DNA of 64,000 bases, taken from positions 248,001 through 312,000 of the forward strand of contig NZ_QMIK01000001.1 in NCBI RefSeq assembly GCF_003316845.1. Direction: 5' to 3'. Below, in pieces: positions 44,558 to 53,799 of this stretch (its first letter is position 1; the number at the start of each line of letters is the position of its first letter). The translations under genes were made by a program, and so were the position numbers. The notes beneath the pieces are model-generated. The model did no database searches. It was not told where the DNA came from and saw nothing but the letters and a program-made list of their open reading frames with translations. Source of the stretch: Cognataquiflexum aquatile. Its GTDB lineage: Bacteria > Bacteroidota > Bacteroidia > Cytophagales > Cyclobacteriaceae.

Positions 44558-45993
44558 CAACAATCACAACCAATATCAAAGGCATCCGCGATATCATGCG
44601 GAAAGACACAGGAGTAGATGGAGATGCACAGCGCATCTCGCAGATGGTCTGGATGCTCTTTATGAAGATTTTTGCAGATAAGGAAGAAGAATGGGAAATC
44701 ACCATTGAAGACTATAAAAGTCCCATCCCAGACCGATTCAAATGGCAAAATTGGGCCGGAAATGAAGAAGGTCTGACCGGAGATGCCCTGATGGAGTTTA
44801 TCAACAATGAGTTGTTTCCTGCCTTGAAAGAACTTGATTTCACCATCAGTCCTCAGGCCAAGATTATCCGTTCGGTCTTCGAGGATACTTACAATTACAT
44901 GAAAAACGGAACGCTCTTCCGTCAGGTCATCAATCAGATCAACAGGATCGACTTCAACAGTTCCAAAGACCGTCACTTATTCAATGACCTTTATGAAACG
45001 ATTCTGAAGGAATTGCAGTCGGCGGGTTCATCGGGAGAGTATTACACTCCTCGGGCAGTGACACAGTTTATGGTGGACATCATCAATCCACAACTCAAAG
45101 AAACCGTTCTTGACCCTGCTTCCGGTACGGGGGGATTCCTGACCTGTACCATAGACCATAAAAAACAACTGGTCCAAAACGACCAAGACGAGCGGGACCT
45201 TCAGGCAACTATCAGAGGAATCGAGAAAAAGCCTCTACCCCATTTGCTTTGTACAACCAACCTGATGCTGCATGGCTTTGATGTGCCTGCGGTGCGGAGG
45301 GACAATCTGCTCAGTAAACCCTATGCAGACTGGGGAGCGGGTGACAAGGTGGATATCATCCTCACCAACCCGCCTTTTGGTGGTGTGGAAGAAGACGGAA
45401 CTGAAACCAATTTCCCTCAGAAGTTCCGAACCAAGGAAACAGCCGATCTATTCTTGGCCTTGATTATCCGGTTGCTGAAAGATGGCGGTCGAAGTGCAGT
45501 GGTCTTGCCTGATGGGACGCTTTTTGGTGAAGGTGTGAAAACGCGGATCAAAGAAGAACTGATGGAGCGCTGCAACCTGCACACCATCGTGCGTCTTCCC
45601 AATGGCGTATTCAATCCCTATACAGGGATCAAGACCAATTTGCTGTTCTTCGAAAAAGGAACGCCAACCAAAGACATCTGGTATTTTGAGCATCCCTATC
45701 CGGATGGAGTGAAAAGCTACAACAAAGGCAAACCCATCCATATCAAGGAATTTGATCTGGAAAAAGCCTGGTGGAATAACAGGGAAAATGAAGCCTACAG
45801 CCAATTTGCTTGGAAGGTCTCTGCCGAGGAAATTAAAAACCGTGGATATAACCTGGATATCAAAAATCCCCATCAGGAGGCCGATAATCTGGCTAGCCCG
45901 GAAATCCTGCTGAAGAAATTTCAGGCAAGCGAAAAGATGATCGCAGAGATTCAGGACGAGATTATAAAAGTACTAACAGAAGCACTCCGATAG
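44554..45993 (+). CDS. hsdM: Type I restriction-modification DNA methyltransferase (M subunit)
   Basis: A 479-residue N6-adenine methyltransferase. The N-terminal helical domain (residues 1-150) is followed by the AdoMet motif I DPASGTGG (187-194) and catalytic NPPF (272-275), with FLALIIRLLKDGGRSAVVLP and GTLFGEG after it. It methylates the target chosen by HsdS. hsdS begins at the base directly after this stop codon. Confidence 0.97.
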   Translation: MTTITTNIKGIRDIMRKDTGVDGDAQRISQMVWMLFMKIFADKEEEWEITIEDYKSPIPDRFKWQNWAGNEEGLTGDALMEFINNELFPALKELDFTISPQAKIIRSVFEDTYNYMKNGTLFRQVINQINRIDFNSSKDRHLFNDLYETILKELQSAGSSGEYYTPRAVTQFMVDIINPQLKETVLDPASGTGGFLTCTIDHKKQLVQNDQDERDLQATIRGIEKKPLPHLLCTTNLMLHGFDVPAVRRDNLLSKPYADWGAGDKVDIILTNPPFGGVEEDGTETNFPQKFRTKETADLFLALIIRLLKDGGRSAVVLPDGTLFGEGVKTRIKEELMERCNLHTIVRLPNGVFNPYTGIKTNLLFFEKGTPTKDIWYFEHPYPDGVKSYNKGKPIHIKEFDLEKAWWNNRENEAYSQFAWKVSAEEIKNRGYNLDIKNPHQEADNLASPEILLKKFQASEKMIAEIQDEIIKVLTEALR

Positions 45994-47733
45994 ATGATGC
46001 AGTTATTAGAACATTTTAAGGAACTGACCCTTCATCCCAAAAACGCCCAAGAGCTGAAAGGATTGATTTTGCAATTGGCAGTACAAGGGAAACTGACAAA
46101 GAAATGGCGTGAGGAAAATCCTGGTGTGGAGCCTGCTTCGGTTTTGTTGGAAAGGATTAATGATGAAAAAGAAATACTTATAAAGGAAAAGAAAATCAAA
46201 AAGGAAAAACTTTTTCCTGAGATTTCTGAAGAAGATATTCCTTATAAATTACCTGAGGGGTGGATTTGGTCTAGATTAGAGGAAATTGTTACACTTAAAA
46301 GTGGTACTTCATTTAATAGTACATTAGAATTAACAAATGGAGATTTTATGTATGTAAAAGTAGGAGCAATGAATCTACCAGGAAATGAAATTGAAATAAC
46401 TACCTCAAATTTGTATATTAATTCAGACCCAAAATTGAACAAGGCATTGATTCCAACTAGAAGTATCATCTTCCCTAAGCGAGGGGGTGCTATAGCTACA
46501 AATAAAAAACGCCTAGTATTTCAACCAATTCATGTAGATCTTAATACAATGGCAATTACCTGCCTAGAGAATTTTAATTTCATGTATTTGAAACATTGGT
46601 TTAACTCTATTGATTTATGGACTCTCAACAATGGGACTAGTGTTCCTCAAATAAATAATAAAGATATAGCTCCATTGTTAGTTTCAATCCCTCCCTTAGA
46701 AGAACAAAAAGCCATAGTAGAAGTAGTCAACCAACTCTTTGCCGAAGTCGAGCAATTGGAAGCCTTGACCCAGGAGCGGATTCAGTTGAAGTCAGATTTT
46801 GTGACTTCCGCCTTGAATCAGTTGACCCAAGCTGCAGAACAGGATACCGCTAGTCAGTGGGCATTTTTACAGGAATATTTTGGCACCTTCTTTAACGAAA
46901 AAGAAAACATCAAAAAACTTCGGGAAGGCATTTTGCAATTGGCTGTTCAGGGGAAGTTGACTAGGGATTGGCGAGTGATCCGACAAGCACTAGGAACCCC
47001 TACAGAACCTGTTTCTACCCTACTTGAAAATATTAAAAAAGAAAAATCAATTACAGAAATTTCAATTGATAAAATCCCTTATCAATTGCCCAAAAGTTGG
47101 GAATGGAGTAGGTTTTATGTGGTCGCTGCTTTAAAGCATGGACATCAATTTCGACAGTTTGATTTTGTAGAAAAAGGCATACCTGTCGTTAAAATCGGTC
47201 AGTGTAAACCTGATGGCACACTCGATTTATCTAAGGCTGATTATATTGATATTTCGAGAAAAAGCGAGTTTAAAGATGTATTAATTGAAAAAGGTGATCT
47301 ATTAATGGCGCTAACCGGTGGAACGCTTGGAAAAGTAACAAGAGTTGATAAAGATTATGGTGTAATAGTTCAAAACTATCGAGTTGGTAATTTCTATGCA
47401 GATAGTCGAATATTAAGTCTTGATTTTTTAAATGTAATTCTTGAATCGGAGCTTTTCCAAGGATTGGTAAGAGATAGAATCAATCAAAATGCGCAGCCAA
47501 ATATTGGTAAAGACAATATTGAAAAAATATTATTGCCTATTCCGCCCAAAGAAGAGCAAAAAGCCATTGTAGAAAAAGTCAATTCATTAATGGCTTTATG
47601 CGATAATCTTGAACAAGAAATAGAAACCCATCAAACCACCCTAGAACAATGGATGCAGAGTTGTTTGAGGGAGGTGGTAGGATTTTTTCCTTCGGAAGAT
47701 AAATCTATTGAGAAGGAGGTCTTTAATGCTTGA
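45994..47733 (+). CDS. hsdS: Type I restriction enzyme specificity subunit
   Basis: A 579-residue protein with two target-recognition domains. Each half has a conserved helix leading in (GLILQLAVQGKLTKKWREEN and GILQLAVQGKLTRDW) and a junction IPPLEEQKAIVEVVNQLFAE / IPPKEEQKAIVEKVNSLM. The recognition parts (about residues 85-235 and 365-515) are unlike each other and more AT-rich than the helices, as expected for exchangeable specificity regions. The target sequence cannot be predicted. Its 3' end overlaps abiH by eight bases. Confidence 0.95.
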   Translation: MMQLLEHFKELTLHPKNAQELKGLILQLAVQGKLTKKWREENPGVEPASVLLERINDEKEILIKEKKIKKEKLFPEISEEDIPYKLPEGWIWSRLEEIVTLKSGTSFNSTLELTNGDFMYVKVGAMNLPGNEIEITTSNLYINSDPKLNKALIPTRSIIFPKRGGAIATNKKRLVFQPIHVDLNTMAITCLENFNFMYLKHWFNSIDLWTLNNGTSVPQINNKDIAPLLVSIPPLEEQKAIVEVVNQLFAEVEQLEALTQERIQLKSDFVTSALNQLTQAAEQDTASQWAFLQEYFGTFFNEKENIKKLREGILQLAVQGKLTRDWRVIRQALGTPTEPVSTLLENIKKEKSITEISIDKIPYQLPKSWEWSRFYVVAALKHGHQFRQFDFVEKGIPVVKIGQCKPDGTLDLSKADYIDISRKSEFKDVLIEKGDLLMALTGGTLGKVTRVDKDYGVIVQNYRVGNFYADSRILSLDFLNVILESELFQGLVRDRINQNAQPNIGKDNIEKILLPIPPKEEQKAIVEKVNSLMALCDNLEQEIETHQTTLEQWMQSCLREVVGFFPSEDKSIEKEVFNA

Positions 47734-48898
47734 TAATTTAAGAATTCCAGATTTAAGTGGATTAACGCATATGGAAACACCTCAAATTGATTACTCAATT
47801 TTTGATAAGTATAAAGAAGTAAATAGGCTTATCATTATTGGAAATGGATTTGACCTAGCCCATGGGTTGAAGACTAGTTTTAAGGATTTTATAGAAGATT
47901 ACACTCTTAAAATTTTGAATGAATTAAAAAGAAATTATCATTTTGAAGACGGATTATTATCAATTACCTCAAAAGCAAATTTTGAAGAATTAAGAAGTAA
48001 TTTGAATACTCTTGATAAATCTGAGGTGTATAAAATCTTTATTTACTTATTAAAAGGAAATCAGAGGATCGAAATTGAGCATCAATCAGAATTCTTAAAA
48101 AACATTATATTGTCAATTCAAAATAAATCATGGGTTGATATTGAATTGGTGTTTTTCGAGCTATTGAAAGACGCAAGTAAGAATAACGATTCAAAAAATA
48201 TTGAGCAAATTAACAATGATCTAAATTCCTTAAAACAACTATTAAAGGAGTATTTAAAGGAAGAGGTAAGTAAACAAAGGATTAAACCTTCCAGAAAGTT
48301 ACTAAGCCAATTTTTAATGGAAATAGCAAAACATGAAACTATTCCAAATACAATTGAACATGACGAACAGCCAAATTCAATATGTGTTTTAAACTTTAAT
48401 TACACGTCCCTTGCACTTGACTATTTGGAGCATATGAAATCTTTTCCAACCACATATATTCCAATTCATGGAGAATTAGAAGGAGACGATATAAACAAGC
48501 AAGGTTTAGTATTTGGTTATGGAGATGAATTAGATAAGGATTATTTAGAGTTTGAAAATATGAACAATGACTTATTATTTGAGCACATAAAATCTTTTAA
48601 ATATTTACATTTTGATCATTATAGGAGTCTTTTAGAATTTATCAATAGTAAACCTTTTCAAGTTCATCTATATGGTCATTCTTGCGGTTTATCAGATCGG
48701 ACATTACTTAATACAATTTTTGAAAATGAAAATTGTATTTCAATAAAGAACTTTTATTATTCCAATAGTGGTAAAGACGATTACGAGCAAAAAAGTTATG
48801 CAATAGCAAGACACTTCAAAAGTAAAGCAGATTTACGAGCGAAAGTCGTCAACAAAACGAAATGTGAACCGATGATACAACCTAAGGATGAAATCTAG
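47726..48898 (+). CDS. abiH: AbiH family abortive-infection protein
   Basis: A 390-residue protein from the ATG at 47726, chosen because a GGAGG ribosome-binding site lies 7 bases before it and because it overlaps the hsdS stop. The AbiH hallmark is RLIIIGNGFDLAHGLKTSF near residues 34-52; CVLNFNYTSLALDYLEHM and IPIHGE follow, and a C-terminal VHLYGHSCGLSDRTLL. AbiH-type proteins stop phage growth by an unknown mechanism and resemble SIR2-like folds in the GNGFD and NFNYT elements. It is the last gene of the hsd operon and is notably AT-rich. Confidence 0.9.
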   Translation: MLDNLRIPDLSGLTHMETPQIDYSIFDKYKEVNRLIIIGNGFDLAHGLKTSFKDFIEDYTLKILNELKRNYHFEDGLLSITSKANFEELRSNLNTLDKSEVYKIFIYLLKGNQRIEIEHQSEFLKNIILSIQNKSWVDIELVFFELLKDASKNNDSKNIEQINNDLNSLKQLLKEYLKEEVSKQRIKPSRKLLSQFLMEIAKHETIPNTIEHDEQPNSICVLNFNYTSLALDYLEHMKSFPTTYIPIHGELEGDDINKQGLVFGYGDELDKDYLEFENMNNDLLFEHIKSFKYLHFDHYRSLLEFINSKPFQVHLYGHSCGLSDRTLLNTIFENENCISIKNFYYSNSGKDDYEQKSYAIARHFKSKADLRAKVVNKTKCEPMIQPKDEI

Positions 48899-48903
48899 TA
48901 AAA

Positions 48904-49068
48904 TTAAATATATCTCTCCAACTCCACATCCGACATCTCATAGTATGTTTGCCCATTGAGTTCCCTACCAGCTTTTTTCTTGTTCTTACAACCCATCGTC
49001 TGATTTTTCATTTTTTCTGCCTCCATCTTCGTCATCAGCGGTAGTTTTCTTTGCGTTATTTGAGTTAA
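48904..49068 (-). pseudogene. C-terminal remnant of a DUF5131 (Gp37/Gp68-like) gene
   Basis: The minus strand stays open from about 49068 to the TAA at 48904. Its product ends LPLMTKMEAEK, MGCKNKKKAGRELNGQTYYE and ELERYI. The KKAGRELNGQTY pattern resembles the end of phage Gp37/Gp68-like DUF5131 proteins, where KKAGRxLDGRxW is typical. No upstream part is present. A short intact gene is possible but less likely. Confidence 0.45.
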
Positions 49069-49350
49069 TTATAAAGAACATTTAATATAGTTTAACCCCA
49101 TTTCCCCTTGATTCAAAGTTATACCAGTCCTAAGTCTCTCCTAAACCATAGTAGACTCCCATCTGCCCATCAGTTACCTGTTGACCAATCATTGACCAAT
49201 CCAACTCCAATCAAACACCAGTCCCTAAGCAATTTATTTTTGGTAAGTGGAGCATAAAGCATGTTGTGTTTAAGTAAAAATACTACCCCTTATTTGGTAG
49301 TTTCAATTAATTATTTATAAATTAAGTTTTAACTTTTAAACACCACCCAA
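49069..49350. other. AT-rich intergenic region before the DUF6266 gene
   Basis: No gene is apparent. It separates the defence operon from the DUF6266 gene and probably holds the promoter of that gene; no clear -7 element was found. Confidence 0.4.
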
Positions 49351-50007
49351 ATGGCAAGTGTAAATGATTCATCCGGAGGAACATTCAATGGTAAAGTTGG
49401 CGGATTGGTATATTACCAGGTTGGAGGAAAAACCTATGTCCGACAAGCACCACCCAAGCAGACAAAAGCAAAAAAGGAAAAGACATCTGAGCTCAAAATG
49501 CTATACCAGAGTAAAATGACTTTAACCCAAAGACATTTGAAATCGCTTAAAGGAGCCATAGCTTTTGGGTTTCAGAATGAGGCAGTTGGAGCCAGAAGGC
49601 CATTCCATGCCTGTGTTTCCTACACTTTAAACAATTCCTTCATTGCAGATGGCAAATACTTTGCCTTAGACCCTTCACTTCTTAAGATCAGCAGAGGGAA
49701 TCTTTTACCACCCCAAAATCCAAAAGCAGAAAAAACAAACGATGGTATTTTGGTCACCTGGGATAACAATTCATATGTATCCAATTCAAAACCTTGGGAC
49801 AAGGCTTTTATAGTCCTGCATAATCCTGAAAATATGATATCGGAACTTGTCATATTTGGCAATGACAGGTCATCTGAAAGTGAAATTTTTCCGCTATCAG
49901 TTAACAGGCTAAAAGACAAATGGCATGTATATCTTGCTTTTAGCCAGGAGCAGACCAAAAGTGCAGAAATGCTACTCTCCGATTCGGCTTATTTGGGGTG
50001 CTTATAG
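49351..50007 (+). CDS. DUF6266 family protein
   Basis: A 218-residue protein. The N-terminus (GTFNGKVGGLVYYQVGGKTY followed by VRQAP) is the opening of DUF6266, a family confined to Bacteroidota as far as I know. A fibronectin-like C-terminal half (GILVTWDNNSYVSNSKPWDK) follows. No signal peptide or membrane helix is visible. Its function is unknown. It sits downstream of the defence operon and may be part of the island. Confidence 0.8.
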   Translation: MASVNDSSGGTFNGKVGGLVYYQVGGKTYVRQAPPKQTKAKKEKTSELKMLYQSKMTLTQRHLKSLKGAIAFGFQNEAVGARRPFHACVSYTLNNSFIADGKYFALDPSLLKISRGNLLPPQNPKAEKTNDGILVTWDNNSYVSNSKPWDKAFIVLHNPENMISELVIFGNDRSSESEIFPLSVNRLKDKWHVYLAFSQEQTKSAEMLLSDSAYLGCL

Positions 50008-50065
50008 ATGAATAAAATTATTATAACTCGGAACTCTTTGCGAATTCTCCGGCTACCAATGACGA

Positions 50066-50300
50066 TTTGTCGGGGGACGTCACTCTGAGTCTCAAACATT
50101 TAGAAAATGTTGAGAATAGGAATGACGGTTGGTCTTGCGTCATCTTGAATACGAGGTCCGAGGATGAAAGATCTCAGAAAAATGAGACCCTTCGCTTCAC
50201 TCAGGGTGACGACCAAGAGATTCACGTCATTGGTAGAGTAGCGAAGAGTCTCCCCTAAAATAAAGGGATCCTTCAGTCGTACCTCCTTCAGGATGACGCG
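50066..50300. repeat. Cluster of dispersed GTCATCCTGA-type repeats
   Basis: At least three diverged copies of the repeat at 38664-38742 lie here, including GTCACTCTGAGTCTC near 50080, CTTCGCTTCACTCAGGGTGA near 50190 and GATCCTTCAGTCGTACCTCC near 50270. The remaining bases up to 50454 show no gene. Confidence 0.75.
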
Positions 50301-50454
50301 ACCCTAATAGTCATCACCTTTCTGAAAATAACATTTTTAAGGACTCTGGATGACAAATGCTTGAAACAGAATGATCTAGCATATCCATTGGATATTTGTC
50401 GACACCAAATCAATCAGCTGGCGAAAGGGCCGAATTGTTTTAAACTTTCTTCAA

Positions 50455-51426
50455 TTAACCAACCGGCAAATTCAAAAACTCCAAAAACCTGTACTCCGCC
50501 CATGTAAATTCCTGACCGGGAACCAAAAATCCGGTGTGTCCTCCCCTATTTGGCATTTCAAGAAAAATATGGGGATGTGTTTCGGCAAGCTTGACGGGAA
50601 AGCAGCGGTCCATGATCAGCGGATCATTGAGTGCATTGATGATCAGAGTCGGGATCTGGATATGTTCCATCCAATTGTCGGCACTGACGCTTCGGTAAAA
50701 ATCCTGCGCATCCCTGAATCCATGAACTTTGGCGGTAAAGTGGGTATCGAATGTGTCAAAGTCTTTGACTGATTTGAGCAAATCCAAATCTACCAACCCA
50801 GGAAACTGTTCCCCTTTCACCTGCATTTTAGCTTTCAGCTTGCTGAGAAACCTGTTTTTATAAAATGCATTTCTCTTTTCTCTCAATGTTGCTGCCGAAT
50901 CAGGCAGGTTGCAGGGAGTGGAATAAACGGCGGCTCTTTTGATTTTTGAATTAAGGTCAAGGCCATTTTCTCCCAAATATTTCAAAGTCTGTGCCCCTCC
51001 CATACTGATTCCTGCCAGATAATAGGATTCGTAAGTATGGGATTTTTCGACATGGTCGATGACAGTTTTAAGATCGTAAGATGCACCATGATGGTACAAG
51101 ATAGGTCCCTTGTTCATCTCTCCGCCACAGGACCTATTGTTCCAGGCCAAAGCATCAAAACCGTGTTGGTTGAATAATTTGGCCAATCCCATGGCATAGT
51201 GCCTGTCCGAACTTCCTTCGAGGCCATGTGAAATGATGAGTAGTTTTTTGCTTCCGATTATGGACCAATCAATGTTTAAAAAATCCCCATCAGGAGTATT
51301 GATCTTTTCCCTCGAATATTGGATCCCTTGAATTATTCTAAAAATACTGGGTATGATCGTTTCCAAATGCCCGTTGAAAAGGAATTTGGGAGGCTTACCA
51401 TAGGTGGACTTTCCAATCAAAGGCAT
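50455..51426 (-). CDS. YheT family alpha/beta hydrolase
   Basis: A 323-residue hydrolase from the ATG at 51426; the upstream extension does not fit the family. Markers are FNGHLETIIPSIFR, the nucleophile elbow AGISMGGAQTLKYLGENG, NALNDPLIMDRCFP (Asp) and GGHTGFLVPG (His). The substrate is unknown. It is divergent from the M20 amidohydrolase gene with about 94 bases between the chosen starts. Confidence 0.9.
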   Translation of the reverse strand: MPLIGKSTYGKPPKFLFNGHLETIIPSIFRIIQGIQYSREKINTPDGDFLNIDWSIIGSKKLLIISHGLEGSSDRHYAMGLAKLFNQHGFDALAWNNRSCGGEMNKGPILYHHGASYDLKTVIDHVEKSHTYESYYLAGISMGGAQTLKYLGENGLDLNSKIKRAAVYSTPCNLPDSAATLREKRNAFYKNRFLSKLKAKMQVKGEQFPGLVDLDLLKSVKDFDTFDTHFTAKVHGFRDAQDFYRSVSADNWMEHIQIPTLIINALNDPLIMDRCFPVKLAETHPHIFLEMPNRGGHTGFLVPGQEFTWAEYRFLEFLNLPVG

Positions 51427-51520
51427 AAAAAAGGAGAAATCAGTTTGGCGAAAATAAAAACATATCCACAAAACAGGGAATTATTTGTTTTATTTGGTTT
51501 ACAAAAATAAATCAATCACA

Positions 51521-52864
51521 ATGAAATTGATCAAAAATACCTTATTCCTTCTGATTATGTCCTTCTTCATTACTGATATTTTGCCGGCACAGTCTGTTGA
51601 TGCTTACATTGACGGGATCTATCCCGAACTCGATGGGCTTTATAAACACCTGCACCAAAACCCTGAACTTTCCCTTCAGGAAAAAGAAACTTCTGCACGC
51701 ATTGCAAAGGAACTCAAAGCCATTGGCTATGAAGTAACCGAAAATATTGGCGGGTATGGCGTTGTCGGGGTGTTCAAGAACGGTCCCGGACCTGTATTGC
51801 TTATCCGTTCGGATATGGATGCTTTGCCTATGGAAGAAAAAACCGGGCTGCCTTATGCCTCGGTAAAAAAAGGGATCAGCAATGACGGAAAGGATACTTT
51901 CATCGCCCATTCCTGTGGACACGATATCCACATGACGGTATTTATCGGGACAGCCAAGATGATGATGGAATACAAAAACTCCTGGAGAGGAACCTTGCTG
52001 ATGGTCGGGCAACCTTCAGAAGAAAACGGAATGGGTGCCTGGAATATGATGAATGACGGGCTCTACAAAAAATTTCCCCATCCCGATTTTGCCATCGCAT
52101 TGCATGATGACCCATTTCTTCCCGCTGGAAAACTTGGCTATAAGGAAGGTGCGCTGATGGCAGGTGTCGACATGATGAATGTGACAGTAAACGGAGTCGG
52201 TGCACATGGGGCTGCGCCCCATACAGGAATTGATCCAATCGTATTGAGTGCGCAAATGATTCAGGCTTATCAAACCATCGTCAGCAGGAGAATCGCACCG
52301 ATGGAACCTGCGGTGGTTACAGTAGGGTCTATTCATGGCGGTTCGGTCCATAACATTATTCCTGACCAAGTGATCATGCAACTTACCTTGAGGTCATATT
52401 CCATGGATGTCAGGGAAGAAATGATTTCGGGTGTGAAAAGAATCAGTGAGAACCTGGCAAGGGCTGCAGGAGTGCCTGAAAACAAAATGCCGACTTATTG
52501 GATCAGAAACCCACATACACCGGCACTAATCAATGACGCAAATCTGACCAAACAAATGGTGGAGGTTTTCAAAAAGAATATCGGTGAGGACAACGTAAAA
52601 GAAGTCAAAGCACAAATGATCGGTGAAGATTTCAGCAGGTTTGGTATGCAGGAAAGGAACATTCCGATCACCATGTTTTACTTGGGAGCAAGTGATCCAA
52701 AATTCCTTGAGGAAGCAAAAGAAAAGGGATTGGAAATTCCGGGATTGCACAGCCCCTATTTTGCACCACTACCCGAACCCACCATCAAGACCGGAATCAA
52801 AGCCATGAGTTTGTTTGCGATGGATATCCTGAAAAATCAGGACCTGATGATGGAGAAAAAGTAA
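51521..52864 (+). CDS. Exported M20 family amidohydrolase
   Basis: A 447-residue protein from the ATG at 51521, where a signal peptide begins (MKLIKNTLFLLIMSFFITDI, cut near PAQS). M20/amidohydrolase motifs: RSDMDALPMEE, AHSCGHDIHMTVFIGTAKMM (Cys-x-His metal site), GQPSEENGMGAWNM and HGAAPHTGIDPIV. It should hydrolyse N-acyl amino acids or small peptides in the periplasm; the substrate cannot be inferred. Metal ligands appear complete. Confidence 0.92.
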   Translation: MKLIKNTLFLLIMSFFITDILPAQSVDAYIDGIYPELDGLYKHLHQNPELSLQEKETSARIAKELKAIGYEVTENIGGYGVVGVFKNGPGPVLLIRSDMDALPMEEKTGLPYASVKKGISNDGKDTFIAHSCGHDIHMTVFIGTAKMMMEYKNSWRGTLLMVGQPSEENGMGAWNMMNDGLYKKFPHPDFAIALHDDPFLPAGKLGYKEGALMAGVDMMNVTVNGVGAHGAAPHTGIDPIVLSAQMIQAYQTIVSRRIAPMEPAVVTVGSIHGGSVHNIIPDQVIMQLTLRSYSMDVREEMISGVKRISENLARAAGVPENKMPTYWIRNPHTPALINDANLTKQMVEVFKKNIGEDNVKEVKAQMIGEDFSRFGMQERNIPITMFYLGASDPKFLEEAKEKGLEIPGLHSPYFAPLPEPTIKTGIKAMSLFAMDILKNQDLMMEKK

Positions 52865-52873
52865 GCTGATTCT

Positions 52874-52959
52874 AAGTTTGGTTTGTGAAGACACAAACCA
52901 TGGCGTCAAATGAGCTAAGTTTGGTTGGTAAAGGCACAAACCATGGCGTAAAAGGAGCT
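52874..52959. repeat. Two-copy 43-bp tandem repeat, each with a hairpin
   Basis: Units 52874-52916 and 52917-52959 share most bases. The first has the inverted arms TGGTTTGTG and CACAAACCA, imperfect in the second. It follows the M20 gene and could be an RNA-end structure or a neutral repeat. Confidence 0.85.
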
Positions 52960-53080
52960 TTAAAGAAATAAGTTAACATACAGATACCATAAGTTCATAT
53001 TACCTTAACCAAGCTGAATTTTTGATGGCATAACTTTGTGAAGATAAGTTCTCTTCATAGGTATTGATGATATTTTAAAC

Positions 53081-53107
53081 GGAACGGCACTGCTGTTCCG
53101 TTTTTTT
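53081..53107 (+). terminator. Terminator between convergent genes
   Basis: A CGGAAC/GTTCCG hairpin followed by seven T on the plus strand, overlapping the 3' end of the glycosyltransferase gene. It probably ends plus-strand transcription from the M20 gene. Confidence 0.7.
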
Positions 53108-53792
53108 ATTTCAATAGTCTGGAATAGAGAGCTTTCAATTTTGTTGGGGGATGATCGAGAAAAAAAAGCCCGAAAACTATCAAATTGGCAATTTGTACCC
53201 TCAGCCATGAATTGTTTTCGTATTTGCGTGCAGAGACCAAAATCCTTTTTGGGATAACCTTTAACCCGTACTTCTTTTTGATCCGCCGCACCAATTCGAA
53301 GTCTTCCATCAGGCAAAACTTCTCATCAAACCCTCCCAATTCCCAAAAAACATTTTTTCGAATGAACAATGTCTGATCTCCTCCCCCTGAGAGCAAACCG
53401 TCAAATTGGGTAAACCAGGAATTGATCCGAAGCATTTTGTCAGATGAATCGAAATTATAAGCAAAACAACCTGCCTGAAAACCCTCATTCAAACTTGACA
53501 TGATATCTTCATAAAAGGATGGCAAGACCCTCACATCTGCATGGACAAAGTATAAAATATCCCCTGTTGCCATCTTTGCTCCCAGATTCATTTGGACAGC
53601 CCTACTTTTGATAGCACTTTCGGTAAGTATGAGTCCGGTAGCTTTTACCACTTCTTCGGTCGCATCCGTGCTTCCTCCATCGACAATGATAACCTCTATT
53701 AAGCTTGTATGATTTCCATTTTGGAACAAAGGCAACAGTTCTTTTAGATTTTCTGCTTCATTAAAAACAGGAATGATGATACTGATTTTCAT
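53106..53792 (-). CDS. TIGR04283 family glycosyltransferase
   Basis: A 228-residue family 2 glycosyltransferase. Motifs: SIIIPVFNEAENLKELLPLF, VDGGSTDATEEVVKATGL, NLGAKMATGDILYFVHADVR and the acceptor-site MEDFELVRRIKKKYGLKVI. This family often pairs with DUF2064 proteins (TIGR04282) and is named arsenosugar biosynthesis glycosyltransferase in databases; here the pair is split by a DUF6134 gene. It starts seven bases after the DUF6134 stop. Confidence 0.88.
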   Translation of the reverse strand: MKISIIIPVFNEAENLKELLPLFQNGNHTSLIEVIIVDGGSTDATEEVVKATGLILTESAIKSRAVQMNLGAKMATGDILYFVHADVRVLPSFYEDIMSSLNEGFQAGCFAYNFDSSDKMLRINSWFTQFDGLLSGGGDQTLFIRKNVFWELGGFDEKFCLMEDFELVRRIKKKYGLKVIPKRILVSARKYENNSWLRVQIANLIVFGLFFLDHPPTKLKALYSRLLK

Positions 53793-53799
53793 AGGGGCA

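Noticed and set aside
52874..52959. Rho-independent terminator of the M20 gene
   Set aside because: The hairpins lack a following T run; a better terminator lies at 53081-53107.
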